64,000 nt of DNA from Rhodoglobus sp. (GTDB lineage: Bacteria > Actinomycetota > Actinomycetes > Actinomycetales > Microbacteriaceae): contig JAODAV010000015.1 of the NCBI GenBank assembly GCA_025463605.1, positions 108,311-172,310 of the forward strand. The letters are read 5' to 3'. Of this stretch, positions 1 to 8,468 are shown piece after piece (position 1 is the stretch's first letter; each line of letters starts with the position of its first letter). The position numbers and the translations under genes are program-made. The notes under the pieces were generated by a model that saw only the letters and a list, made by a program, of their open reading frames with translations, was not told the DNA's origin and ran no database searches.

Positions 1-201
1 TCGATCGTGGGCTTCGACGACTCCGCACTCATGAACGCGACCGATCCGCCGCTCACGACCGTGCGGCAGCCCATCGAGCCGATGGGCCGCATGATCATCG
101 AGCTGCTGGTGAGTCAGATCAAGGGCGCCGCGGCCACCACCGACGAGTACCTGTTCGAGCCGGAACTCGTTGTGAGGGGATCGACCGCGCCCGCAACGTA
201 A
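1..201 (+). CDS. LacI-family transcriptional regulator, C-terminal end (5' truncated by window edge)
   Basis: The reading frame is open from base 1 and ends at TAA 199-201, so only about the last 66 residues are visible. The run VGFDDSALMN and the downstream LTTVRQP are typical of the periplasmic-binding-protein-like sugar-sensing domain of LacI/GalR repressors. The DNA-binding N-terminus lies outside the window. It precedes a GH13 enzyme and a sugar ABC importer on the same strand, so it is probably their local repressor, with a palindrome just upstream of the GH13 promoter as a candidate operator. The family call is firm; the effector sugar is inferred. Confidence 0.85.
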   Translation, partial: SIVGFDDSALMNATDPPLTTVRQPIEPMGRMIIELLVSQIKGAAATTDEYLFEPELVVRGSTAPAT

Positions 202-212
202 TGCAAGATCGC

Positions 213-225
213 GCAAGTTGCTTGC
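213..225. promoter_or_regulatory. Candidate LacI-type operator palindrome
   Basis: GCAAG-TTG-CTTGC is a perfect 5-3-5 inverted repeat, with a further GCAAG at 203-207. It lies 15 bp upstream of the -35 box of the GH13 operon and directly after the LacI-type regulator gene. LacI-family proteins bind such CG-centred palindromes; binding by this regulator is inference. Confidence 0.45.
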
Positions 226-239
226 TTGTTGTTTAGTTC

Positions 240-268
240 TTGCATCATTCTGTCAATAAGGCTACTTT
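240..268 (+). promoter_or_regulatory. Sigma-70-type promoter of the GH13/ABC operon
   Basis: TTGCAT at 240-245 and TACTTT at 263-268 are separated by exactly 17 bp, a good match to a housekeeping promoter. Transcription would begin near 275, giving a leader of about 55 bases before the GTG at 330. Confidence 0.6.
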
Positions 269-329
269 TCATCTCAGTAGCCCGACATTGCCGTTGAACC
301 CTGCGGCGTTGACACAGAGATGAGCCGTA

Positions 330-2060
330 GTGGACGTTCCCGTCCTGGCGCCCGAGACCGACGCGATGCGCGTCGCCCCGAGTTCCGTCACCCCGAGCAC
401 GGCCGACCCCCTCTGGTGGCGAAGCGCCGTGATCTACCAGGTGTACATCCGCAGTTTCGCGGACGGCAACGGCGACGGCACCGGTGATCTTGCGGGCGTT
501 CGCAGCAGGCTCGGCTACTTACGCGACCTCGGGGTCGACGCGCTGTGGTTCACCCCGTGGTACGCGAGCCCTCTCGCAGACGGCGGCTACGACGTATCCG
601 ACTACCGCGCGATCCACCCGGCGTTCGGCGAGCTCGCCGAGGCCGAGGCGCTCATCCGCGAGGCGCTCGAGCTGGGCATCCGCACGATCATCGACGTGGT
701 TCCCAACCACATCTCCGACCAGCACGAGTGGTTCCAGGCCGCGCTCGCCGCCGGACCCGGCTCACCCGAGCGTGAGCGCTTCTGGTTCCACCCCGGGGCC
801 GGACCGAACGGCGACGAGATGCCCAACCATTGGGTCTCGAACTTCCAGGGCGACACGTGGACGCGAACGACCAACGCCGACGGCACGCCGGGCGAGTGGT
901 ACCTGCATCTCTTCGCGCCCGAGCAGCCCGACCTGAACTGGAACCACCCCGACGTGCGCCGCGAGCACGAGGACGTACTGCGCTTCTGGTTCGATCGCGG
1001 AGTAGGGGGCGTGCGGATCGATTCGGCGGCGCTGCTCGTGAAGGATCCCGCGCTGCCGGAAGTGCCTGAGCTCGTCGAGGCCGGGGGGCATCCCAACACG
1101 GATCGTGACGACGTGCACGACATCTACCGGTCGTGGCGGGCGATCGCCGACTCCTATCCCGGCACGCGCGTGCTCGTCGGCGAGGTCTGGATGCCCGACC
1201 CCGTGCGATTCGCGAACTACCTGCGCCCCGACGAGATGCACACGGCATTCAACTTCGACTTCATGACCCGGCCGTGGCGAGCGTTCGAGCTTCGCGAATC
1301 GATCGAGTCGATGCTCGAGGTCCACGCACCCGTGAACGCGCCCTCGACGTGGGTGCTCTCGAACCACGACATCACGCGACCGGTCACGCGCTACGGCCGG
1401 GTCGACAGCGCGTTCGCCTTCGCGAACAAGCGCTTCGGCACTCCGACCGACCTCGAGCTCGGTACTCGAAGGGCGCGCGCCGCTGCACTCCTGAGTGCTG
1501 CGCTCCCCGGCAGCCTCTACATCTATCAGGGGGACGAACTCGGCCTGCCCGAGGTGGAGGACCTTCCCGACGGTGCCCGCCAGGATCCCATGCACTTCCG
1601 CTCACAGGGCGTTGACCCGGGGCGAGACGGATGCCGCGTGCCGCTGCCCTGGAGCGGACAGCACCCGCCGTTCGGCTTCTCCCCACCGGAACTCACGTGG
1701 AAGGCGGGCGGAGCGGCCCCGGCCCAACCGTGGCTCCCGCAGCCGCAGGACTGGGCGAAGTACACCGTCGAGGCACAGGAGCATGATGCCGGCTCGATGC
1801 TGTGCCTTTACCGGGCGGCCTTGCGCATCCGTCGGGAGCTGGATGTTCTGAGCGACGGAGGTCTCGAGTGGCTCGCGAGTGAGCCCGACGTGATCGCCTT
1901 CTCCCGCGGTGGCGGGTTCGTGAGCGTCACGAACCTCGCCGACCGCCCCATAGTCCTGCCTGAGCACCACGAGGTTCTGCTCAGCAGCTCCGAGCTCGTC
2001 GACGCCCCCTCGGGTGACGGCAGGCTCGCCCCCGACTCCACGGCCTGGCTGCGCACGTAG
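330..2060 (+). CDS. GH13 alpha-glucosidase / oligo-1,6-glucosidase-type glycosidase
   Basis: This 576-residue cytoplasmic glycosidase probably hydrolyses imported alpha-glucosides. The (beta/alpha)8 catalytic domain shows the GH13 hallmarks in order: the DVVPNH region, nucleophile Asp231 in GVRIDSA, acid/base Glu285 in VGEVW, and the transition-state Asp347 in SNHDI. Length and lack of a signal peptide fit the alpha-glucosidase subfamily. GTG at 330 is taken as start although its Shine-Dalgarno is weak; ATG at 366 is an alternative that keeps the whole domain, which begins near residue 29 (WWRSAVIYQVY). It leads the operon with the downstream binding protein and permeases and is probably controlled by the preceding LacI-type regulator. 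The exact substrate (maltose, isomaltose, trehalulose and others) cannot be told from sequence. Confidence 0.9.
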   Translation: MDVPVLAPETDAMRVAPSSVTPSTADPLWWRSAVIYQVYIRSFADGNGDGTGDLAGVRSRLGYLRDLGVDALWFTPWYASPLADGGYDVSDYRAIHPAFGELAEAEALIREALELGIRTIIDVVPNHISDQHEWFQAALAAGPGSPERERFWFHPGAGPNGDEMPNHWVSNFQGDTWTRTTNADGTPGEWYLHLFAPEQPDLNWNHPDVRREHEDVLRFWFDRGVGGVRIDSAALLVKDPALPEVPELVEAGGHPNTDRDDVHDIYRSWRAIADSYPGTRVLVGEVWMPDPVRFANYLRPDEMHTAFNFDFMTRPWRAFELRESIESMLEVHAPVNAPSTWVLSNHDITRPVTRYGRVDSAFAFANKRFGTPTDLELGTRRARAAALLSAALPGSLYIYQGDELGLPEVEDLPDGARQDPMHFRSQGVDPGRDGCRVPLPWSGQHPPFGFSPPELTWKAGGAAPAQPWLPQPQDWAKYTVEAQEHDAGSMLCLYRAALRIRRELDVLSDGGLEWLASEPDVIAFSRGGGFVSVTNLADRPIVLPEHHEVLLSSSELVDAPSGDGRLAPDSTAWLRT

Positions 2061-2116
2061 CCACGGCGGGTGGGGAGTACCACCGCAGTGTCACAACACA
2101 CATGAAAGGCAAGACA

Positions 2117-3481
2117 ATGAAGTCAAGAAGCAAAGCTCTCGTCGCGGGTTTCGCCGCGTTCGGGATCGTCGCCTCACTGGCTGCCTGCACCACCCCGGGC
2201 GCCAGCAGCGGTAAGACCGAGATCCGGGTCGCAACCTTCCCGGCCGGAGCAGACGCAGCAGCGTATGAGGCGTTCGCCGTGCAGGAAGCCCAGTTCGAGG
2301 AAGCCAACCCCGACATCGACGTGATCGGTGTCGAGTACGAGTGGGAGGGCCCGACCTTCGCCGTTCAGCTCGCCGGTGGAAGCCTGCCCGACGTGTTCAC
2401 CGTTCCGTTCACCGACGCCAAGACCCTCCTCCAGAACGACCAGCTCATGGACGTGACGGCTGAGGCCGAGGCGCTCGGCTACGCCGACAAGATCAACCCG
2501 ATCCTTCTCGAAGCGGTGCAGGACGACGCGGGCAACATCTACGGCTTCCCGCGCCAGGCCTACGCAATGGGACTGCACTACAACCGTGAGTTGTTCGAAG
2601 CGGCCGGGCTCGACCCCGACAGCCCGCCCACGACGTGGGAAGAGGTGCGCGAGGACGCCAAGGCGATCTCCGACGCCACGGGCAAGGCCGGCTACATGCA
2701 GATGACGATGAACAACACCGGCGGATGGCAGCTCACCGCTGCGACAGTCGCCCACGGCGGTCGCACCCAGGTCGACAACGGCGACGGAACCTACACGTCG
2801 ACGATCAACAACCCGGGCACCGTCGCGGCGCTCGAGTTCCTGAAGACGGCGCGCTGGGAAGACAACTCCCTCGGCAGCAACTTCCTGCTCGACTGGGGCA
2901 CCATCAACCAGGAGTTCGCCGCCGGCAACATCGGCATGTACACGACTGGTTCGGACATCTACACCGCGCTTGTGCGTGACTTCTCGCTCGACCCGTCGGT
3001 CTACGGCATCACCGTCGTTCCGACGGACGGTGAGGACCCGGGCACCCTCGGCGGTGGCGACATCGCCGTCATGAGCCCCGCCATCGACGCCGCGACGAAG
3101 GCCGCCTCTGTCAAGTGGATCGACTTCTACTACATGCAGCGGCTCTTCAACGAGGATGCGGCCAAGCTCGACGCGAAGACCCTCGCTGACAGCGACCAGG
3201 CAGTCGGCACCCCGCTGCTGCCCATCCTGGATGACGAGACGGAGCAGCAGCGGCTCAGCTGGATCGAGGAGTACGTCAACGTGCCCCGCGACCAGATGAC
3301 CGGCTTCTTCGACGGCATCGGTGCGCAGACCCCGGTCGGAGAGCCGAAGGCCCAGACGCAGGCGATCTACGCCCTGCTCGACGCGGTCGTGCAGGCGGTG
3401 CTGACCGACCAGAACGCGGATATCGACGCTCTGCTCACCAAGGCCGACGAGGACGCACAGGCCCTCATCGACGGCAACTAG
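2117..3481 (+). CDS. Carbohydrate ABC transporter substrate-binding lipoprotein
   Basis: This is an extracellular sugar-binding lipoprotein of the SBP_bac family, 454 residues. The N-terminus has a basic start, a hydrophobic stretch and the lipobox LAAC with Cys24 as lipid anchor. The mature part follows the family pattern: an early FEEANPDI element, PDVFTVPFTD, and YGFPRQAYAMGLHYNRE. ATG 2117 is preferred because AAAGG at 2105-2109 stands seven bases before it; ATG 2102 upstream has no such site. It lies 56 bp after the GH13 gene and before two permeases. A strong hairpin follows the stop codon, common after binding-protein genes that must be made in excess. The transported sugar is inferred to be an alpha-glucoside. 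Confidence 0.9.
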   Translation: MKSRSKALVAGFAAFGIVASLAACTTPGASSGKTEIRVATFPAGADAAAYEAFAVQEAQFEEANPDIDVIGVEYEWEGPTFAVQLAGGSLPDVFTVPFTDAKTLLQNDQLMDVTAEAEALGYADKINPILLEAVQDDAGNIYGFPRQAYAMGLHYNRELFEAAGLDPDSPPTTWEEVREDAKAISDATGKAGYMQMTMNNTGGWQLTAATVAHGGRTQVDNGDGTYTSTINNPGTVAALEFLKTARWEDNSLGSNFLLDWGTINQEFAAGNIGMYTTGSDIYTALVRDFSLDPSVYGITVVPTDGEDPGTLGGGDIAVMSPAIDAATKAASVKWIDFYYMQRLFNEDAAKLDAKTLADSDQAVGTPLLPILDDETEQQRLSWIEEYVNVPRDQMTGFFDGIGAQTPVGEPKAQTQAIYALLDAVVQAVLTDQNADIDALLTKADEDAQALIDGN

Positions 3482-3530
3482 CACCCGGCGGGGCTGCCGC
3501 ACCCGAATCCTGGCAGCCCTTCCACACTCG

Positions 3531-3560
3531 CCCGGCCCGTCGCCCACGCGACGGGCCGGG
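3531..3560 (+). terminator. Intercistronic hairpin after the binding-protein gene
   Basis: CCCGGCCCGTCGC (3531-3543) pairs perfectly with its complement at 3548-3560 around a 4-base CCAC loop, a 13-bp stem. There is no T-tract. Between a binding-protein gene and its permeases such a stem usually partially terminates transcription or protects the upstream mRNA from 3' exonucleases. Confidence 0.7.
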
Positions 3561-3597
3561 CACCCCCAGTGCATCGATCGAAGGCGAACCCAGCACC

Positions 3598-4569
3598 ATG
3601 ACCATCACCGAGAAGGCGCCGGCGCTCCTCGAGAGCGAGCGCGAGCAGCGGGTTCTGACCCCACGTGCCCGGCAGCGGCGCAGTCCCCTGACGTGGTTTC
3701 GCGGCGGCGGACTCTCCAACCTCATCTTCCTCGCCCCCATGCTCATCGTCTTCGGGGTGTTCAGCTGGTCGCCCATCATCCAGTCGTTCATCATGAGCCT
3801 GCAGAAGACGAACCTGATCACGTCGCAGTGGGTCGGTCTCGACAACTTCGCCAATGTGCTCGCCGACCCTCTGCTTGGCACGGCGGTGCTCAACACCCTC
3901 TACTTCGCGGGACTCGCGCTCGTGTTCGGCTTCCCCCTGCCGTTGCTGCTCGCCGTGCTCATGAGCGAGGTCAAGCGCGGCAAGGGCGTGTACAGCGCGC
4001 TCGCCTACCTGCCGGTAATCATCCCGCCGGTCGTCGCGGTGCTCCTGTGGAAGTTCTTCTACGACGCGAGCCCGACCGGTGTCTTCAACACGATCATCGG
4101 CTGGGTGGGCATCCCACCGCAGCCCTGGATTCAGAGTGCTGTTTCGGCGATGCCGTCCCTCGTGCTCGAGGCCACCTGGGCCGCGGCGGGTGGCAGCATC
4201 ATCATCTACCTTGCGGCGCTGCTGAGCGTGCCGCCGGAGCTCTACGATGCGGCGGAGGTCGACGGAGCCTCGATCTGGCGCAAGATCTGGCACGTCACGC
4301 TGCCGCAGCTGCGCGGGGTGCTGTTCATCATGCTCATCCTCCAGGTCATCGCCACGGCGCAGGTGTTCCTCGAGCCGTTCCTGTTCACCGGGGGCGGCCC
4401 GAACAACTCGACCGTCACCGTGCTCGTGCTGATCTACCGCTACGCGTTCCAGAACAGCCTGGGCGGCAACTACGGGGAGGCGACCGCGCTCAGTGTCATG
4501 CTCGCGATCGTGCTCGCCGTGCTGTCGTTCGCCTACTTCAAACTGACCGAGCGCTGGAGCAGCAATTGA
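3598..4569 (+). CDS. Sugar ABC transporter permease, MalF-like
   Basis: A 323-residue inner-membrane permease of the MalFG type. A roughly 40-residue cytoplasmic N-terminus is followed by about six hydrophobic segments. The conserved cytoplasmic loop that docks the ATPase is present as AAEVDGASIWRKIWHVTLP. ATG 3598 opens after the long intercistronic hairpin. Its TGA overlaps the TTG start of the second permease, so the two are translationally coupled. No ATPase gene follows here; importers of this class often share a genome-encoded MsmK/UgpC-like ATPase. Confidence 0.9.
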   Translation: MTITEKAPALLESEREQRVLTPRARQRRSPLTWFRGGGLSNLIFLAPMLIVFGVFSWSPIIQSFIMSLQKTNLITSQWVGLDNFANVLADPLLGTAVLNTLYFAGLALVFGFPLPLLLAVLMSEVKRGKGVYSALAYLPVIIPPVVAVLLWKFFYDASPTGVFNTIIGWVGIPPQPWIQSAVSAMPSLVLEATWAAAGGSIIIYLAALLSVPPELYDAAEVDGASIWRKIWHVTLPQLRGVLFIMLILQVIATAQVFLEPFLFTGGGPNNSTVTVLVLIYRYAFQNSLGGNYGEATALSVMLAIVLAVLSFAYFKLTERWSSN

Positions 4570-5495
4570 CCGCCATCAGTCCGAAGCGCAAGCCGCGAAA
4601 CCGCGACTCCGAACTCGATGTCGACCGCGGCATCCTCTCCGACTTCGACCGCAAGCGCGGGCCGGTGCGCGCGACCATGACGGTCGTGCACGTGTTCCTG
4701 TTCGGCGGGCTCGTGGTCGCCGGGCTCGGGCCCATCCTGTGGCTCGCGAAGGCGGCGGTCACGCCTACCCAGGACAGCATCCGCACGCCGCTGGCGCTCT
4801 TCCCCAACGGGATCGACTGGGCCAACCTCGGCCAGGCGTGGGTCGAGGCGCACATCGACCAGTACTTCCTCAATACCATCGTGATCGCATTCGGCTCGTG
4901 GTTCTTCCAGCTGCTCATCGCGACGACGGCGGGCTACGCACTGTCGGTGCTCCGGCCCCGCTACGCCCCGATCCTCAACGGCGCTGTGCTCGCGACCCTG
5001 TTCATCCCGTCGATCGTGCTTCTCGTTCCGCTGTACCTGACCATCGTGCATCCGCCCCTCATCGGAGTCTCGCTATTGAACAACTACCTCGCGGTGTGGC
5101 TGCCCACCGCGGCGAACGCGTTCAACATCCTGCTCGTGAAGCGGTTCTTCGATAGCCTGCCGCGCGAAGTGTTCGAGGCAGCGCGCACGGACGGCGCGGG
5201 ACCGTTCCGCGTGTTCTGGTCGATCGTGCTGCCGATGTCGCGGCCCATCCTCGGCGTGGTCTCGGTGTTCGCGATTATCGCGGCGCTCAAGGACTACCTG
5301 TGGCCGTTCCTCGTGCTGCCCAACCCCGCCGTGCAGCCGCTGTCCGTGCGGCTCCCGGCCATCCAGCAATCGACGGAGCTCGATGTCTTCCTCGCGGCGC
5401 TCGCGATCTCGACGATCATTCCGATCGTGCTGTTCCTCGCCTTCCAGCGCGTGTTCCTGCGCAGCGCCGGCCTCGGCGGGGCGGTCAAGGGGTAG
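4566..5495 (+). CDS. Sugar ABC transporter permease, MalG-like
   Basis: A 309-residue membrane permease that pairs with the preceding one. The ATPase-docking loop reads EAARTDGAGPFRVFWSIVLP near residue 205. The frame is open far upstream, but TTG at 4566 is the likely start: it overlaps the previous gene's TGA and has GGAG at 4556-4559, six bases upstream. ATG 4677 would remove the cytoplasmic tail but keep all membrane segments. It closes the operon; no ATPase gene is adjacent. Confidence 0.9.
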   Translation: MTAISPKRKPRNRDSELDVDRGILSDFDRKRGPVRATMTVVHVFLFGGLVVAGLGPILWLAKAAVTPTQDSIRTPLALFPNGIDWANLGQAWVEAHIDQYFLNTIVIAFGSWFFQLLIATTAGYALSVLRPRYAPILNGAVLATLFIPSIVLLVPLYLTIVHPPLIGVSLLNNYLAVWLPTAANAFNILLVKRFFDSLPREVFEAARTDGAGPFRVFWSIVLPMSRPILGVVSVFAIIAALKDYLWPFLVLPNPAVQPLSVRLPAIQQSTELDVFLAALAISTIIPIVLFLAFQRVFLRSAGLGGAVKG

Positions 5496-5633
5496 CTCGA
5501 GCCCGCCACAAGGAAGGCTAGGCGTCGACAGGATGCCTCGCTGCAGGTACGCAGGAGACTCTGGGCAGTAGGTGCGTCGACCGCAACAGCACGCCTCGCG
5601 GCCTCGGATACGTGCAGACGGGCGGCGGGCGGT

Positions 5634-5639
5634 TAGGTT
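5634..5639 (+). promoter_or_regulatory. Leaderless-type -10 box
   Basis: TAGGTT followed by six bases and the ATG at 5646 predicts a transcript starting at or next to the start codon. The 5496-5633 interval before it holds no other feature that I can see. Confidence 0.5.
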
Positions 5640-5645
5640 GGAACG

Positions 5646-6131
5646 ATGCGCGCAACACTCGACGAGTCGATCCTGGCCGAACTGCTTCCGGGCTCGTGGA
5701 CGGTAGCCGCGACCAATTTTCCGATGTGGCTGAGAGGCGAGCGCCGGGAGCCGACATTCACCTATGAGGTGCTCGGCACGAACCCGCTCGCGCTCGCCGA
5801 TGATGTCTCGTACGTCACGCCGGACGGGCTCGAGAAGCACATCGTCGGCCGCGACCGCTGGGCACACGGCGGATTCGTCTGGCGCGGCAAGGGCTGGCTC
5901 CGCCCGTTCGCGAGCCACTGGGCTGTGACGGGTGCCAGCGATGACGGCTCCGTTCTCGCGCTCCACTTCTCCCGTTCGATCGCGACGCCCGCGGGCATCG
6001 ACATCATCGTGCGCGAAGGCACCGAGCATCCCGAGCTTCGCGCGATGATCGCCGGCTCGACGGAGGATTTCGGCCTCTCCCTGGAGGACTTCGCTTCACT
6101 GAGCTGGTTGGTTCCGAGCCCGAGGGGCTAG
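5646..6131 (+). CDS. Conserved-looking protein of unknown function
   Basis: I do not recognise this 161-residue protein. It has no signal peptide or membrane segment. The sequence is rich in Trp and aromatic residues with alternating hydrophobic strands (SWTVAATNFPMWLRG, KGWLRPFASHWAVTG), which suggests a small beta-barrel such as a lipocalin or nitrobindin-like fold, but no diagnostic motif is visible. The start is supported by a leaderless -10 box six bases upstream. Its TAG stop forms the first three bases of the -10 box of the next gene, ten bases downstream, so the two genes are tightly packed with a separate promoter for the second. Confidence 0.6.
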   Translation: MRATLDESILAELLPGSWTVAATNFPMWLRGERREPTFTYEVLGTNPLALADDVSYVTPDGLEKHIVGRDRWAHGGFVWRGKGWLRPFASHWAVTGASDDGSVLALHFSRSIATPAGIDIIVREGTEHPELRAMIAGSTEDFGLSLEDFASLSWLVPSPRG

Positions 6132-6134
6132 CAT
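6129..6134 (+). promoter_or_regulatory. -10 box sharing its TAG with the upstream stop codon
   Basis: TAGCAT sits six bases before ATG 6141. Its first three bases are the stop codon of the preceding gene. Confidence 0.5.
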
Positions 6135-6140
6135 CGCGAC

Positions 6141-7331
6141 ATGGTGCACCCGGCGCTCCCGCGACGGTTCCTAGGCGCAGCGGCCGCGGCCGTGCTGCTG
6201 CTCGGGGGGTGCACTGCCGCGGCACCCGAGCCGGCGCCCACTGCGGCGCAGCGACCTGAGCCGCCGGTCGTCGACCCGGTGCAGCAGTACGCCGATGACC
6301 GCGTGAGCGTGATGACGCTCGACCAGAAGATCGCGAGCATGCTCATGGTGCATGTGCCGGGCCTGGATGCCGCGCAGTTGGGCGGTTTCGCGGCCGCGTA
6401 CGGGCTCGGCGGGCTCATCCTCATGGGCGACAACATCCCCGACCCGCCCGGGGCGCTCGCGGGCATGACGCCGATGATGAGCGCTCAGGCGGGCCTGCCG
6501 GTGCTCATCGCGACCGACCAGGAGGGCGGCGTGGTGCGCCGCATCTACACCGACGACGCGGCCTCGGCCGAGCAACTCCGCTACGCGGCGCCGGATGCCG
6601 CGCGCGCCGCGTTCGCCGAGCGTGGCGCCCTGCTCGAGAGTGTGGGCATCACGGTCAACTTCGGCGTGGTGGCCGATGTGAGCGCGGATCCTGCGTCGTT
6701 CATCTTCGAGCGATCAATGGGATCGACAGCAGCGGATGCCGCAGCGCGGGTATCCGAGGCGGTGGCAGGTGAGAGCGGCGAAGTGCTGAGCACGCTCAAG
6801 CACTTCCCGGGTCACGGAGTCTCGGGGGAGGACTCGCACACGGGCATCCCCTCGACGGGCATGGGTCTCGACGAGTGGCGTGCCGGTCACGCGCCGCCCT
6901 TCGAGGCGGGCATCGACGCCGGCGCCGAACTCGTCATGTTCGGGCATCTCCAGTTCGATGCGGTCGACCCGGTGCCCGCAACCCTCTCGTCCCTGTGGCA
7001 TGAGGTGCTGCGCGACGACCTGGGCTTCGACGGCATCACGATCACCGACGACATGAACATGCTCGAGCGGTCGGGCCGGCCCGAGTACGCGAGTCAGGCA
7101 CAGAACGCCGTGCTCGCGGTGCTGGCGGGCAACACGATGCTGCTCTACGTGGGGGCGGTCGACGTGCCCGCGGTCGTCACGGCCGTGCGGGAGGCGGTGC
7201 TCGCGGGAACGATCCCGGTCGCCCTGGTCGACGACGCGGCCCGCAAGCTCCTCGTGCTGCGCCGCACTCTCAGCGGGGAGACAGGCAGGTTCGTGCACTG
7301 CTTCGAGGAGTGCCAGCAGATCATCGAGTGA
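6141..7331 (+). CDS. GH3 beta-N-acetylhexosaminidase-like lipoprotein (NagZ family)
   Basis: A 396-residue cell-surface lipoprotein with lipobox LGGC (Cys24) and a single GH3 N-terminal domain. NagZ-family signatures are present: TDQEGGVVRR for substrate binding, KHFPGHG...DSH with the Asp/His pair typical of GH3 N-acetylglucosaminidases, and ITDDMNM with the nucleophile Asp. Enzymes of this type release GlcNAc from peptidoglycan fragments or chitooligosaccharides. Gram-positive NagZ proteins are often secreted or lipid-anchored, as here. The gene has its own leaderless promoter. Its 3' end overlaps the convergent next gene by 11 bp. Peptidoglycan recycling is the likely role; substrate is inferred. 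Confidence 0.85.
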   Translation: MVHPALPRRFLGAAAAAVLLLGGCTAAAPEPAPTAAQRPEPPVVDPVQQYADDRVSVMTLDQKIASMLMVHVPGLDAAQLGGFAAAYGLGGLILMGDNIPDPPGALAGMTPMMSAQAGLPVLIATDQEGGVVRRIYTDDAASAEQLRYAAPDAARAAFAERGALLESVGITVNFGVVADVSADPASFIFERSMGSTAADAAARVSEAVAGESGEVLSTLKHFPGHGVSGEDSHTGIPSTGMGLDEWRAGHAPPFEAGIDAGAELVMFGHLQFDAVDPVPATLSSLWHEVLRDDLGFDGITITDDMNMLERSGRPEYASQAQNAVLAVLAGNTMLLYVGAVDVPAVVTAVREAVLAGTIPVALVDDAARKLLVLRRTLSGETGRFVHCFEECQQIIE

Positions 7332-8421
7332 CGGGCAGCGGCGCAGTAGCTACCTCGACCGCCTTGCCTGTGAACTCGGCGTAGCGTCTGATCGCCCGGT
7401 CGAAGCCCGCGAGGGCCTTTCTCGTGAGCGGGCGGAACCCCACGGGCTCGATCCGCACGAGCTTCGCGCTCTCGGTGCGCCTCCACGTACCGACGATTTC
7501 GCCGTCGACGACGATCGTCGCGAGGAACATGCCGTTGTTGCCCGGCACGATGCGGTCGCTGAAATCGGCCGCCAGGGCGGCAGAGCGGTCTCGGTAGCCG
7601 AGCATGTACTCATCGAAACCGGGGAGTGCATACGCTGCGCTCGTCGCGGGTTCGAGGCCTGGAGCGAAGTAGTGGGGTGTGCCACCGAACTCCCGCTCGA
7701 CGAGGCCACCAGCGGCGATCGCGAGTGCCTTGCGCGCGTCGCCCAGCGTGCTGCTGGCCCACCACGCGAAATCCTGCACGGTCGCGGGACCGTGGCTTCG
7801 GAAGTACCTCGCGGCGAATTCGCCGAGTGCCTCGTCGCCCTCGAGCCGCCGCGGTTGCGAGATCCACTCCTCAAGGAGGGTGAACGTCGGTTGCTTTCCA
7901 TCGGAAGGACCGAAGACGGTGAGGCCGGCGTGCCCCAGATTCCAGAGCAAGTGATACCCCCGCTGTCCCGTGGTGGGGATGCCCGCGGCGGCCCACGCAT
8001 CGAGCAGCCGGTCGCGCCGCACAGCGTGGCCGCCCGACATGAGCTCCACGGCGATGTCGCCGGCGCGCACGAGTTCACGATCGGTGATAGACAGGTCGCC
8101 GCGGCGCTTCGCGGCCCACTTGGCCTGCCGCGCACTCGAGATCGCGAGCATCCACCCCAGGTCTTCGGGGGCGACGAGGTGGAGGGTTCCCCTCATGGGC
8201 CACGAGCGCACGATCTCTCCGGATGCGAGAGCGCGTTCGATCGCGGCATCCGTCGACCCGGGCAGGCGCAGGCCGACCGACCAGCGGGCGCCGGGCAGAT
8301 CCTGTGCTTGCATGGCGAGCATCCAGCGCACGACGTCGTCCGGTCGCTCGAAAGCGCTGGCGGCAATGCGTTGCGCGCTGAGCCGGAGAGCGGTCAGCTC
8401 GCGACGATGCCTGTCTGTCAT
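7321..8421 (-). CDS. Winged-helix protein of the AlkZ/YcaQ DNA glycosylase family (HTH_42)
   Basis: A 366-residue protein of the HTH_42 superfamily. The N-terminal MQAQDLPG carries Gln38 and Gln40, corresponding to the catalytic Q-phi-Q motif of AlkZ-type glycosylases; YcaQ-type members have Q-phi-D. Conserved blocks include SWPMRGTLHLV, tandem winged-helix segments and a C-terminal FDEYMLGYRDR region seen across the family. AlkZ proteins excise bulky alkylated bases or unhook interstrand crosslinks and often provide self-resistance in producers. Many actinobacterial paralogues have no known lesion. ATG 8421 has a weak GATACT -10-like hexamer six bases upstream. The gene is convergent with the GH3 gene. 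Confidence 0.75.
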   Translation of the reverse strand: MTDRHRRELTALRLSAQRIAASAFERPDDVVRWMLAMQAQDLPGARWSVGLRLPGSTDAAIERALASGEIVRSWPMRGTLHLVAPEDLGWMLAISSARQAKWAAKRRGDLSITDRELVRAGDIAVELMSGGHAVRRDRLLDAWAAAGIPTTGQRGYHLLWNLGHAGLTVFGPSDGKQPTFTLLEEWISQPRRLEGDEALGEFAARYFRSHGPATVQDFAWWASSTLGDARKALAIAAGGLVEREFGGTPHYFAPGLEPATSAAYALPGFDEYMLGYRDRSAALAADFSDRIVPGNNGMFLATIVVDGEIVGTWRRTESAKLVRIEPVGFRPLTRKALAGFDRAIRRYAEFTGKAVEVATAPLPVTR

Positions 8422-8468
8422 GCCCCCAGTATCGCGGGAGCCGCCGACGGCGGGGGACCTCGCGCTGG

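Noticed and set aside
3693..4565. Upstream extension of the second sugar permease frame
   Set aside because: The extension is an out-of-phase Arg/His-rich reading of the first permease gene; TTG 4566 with GGAG and stop overlap is the real start.
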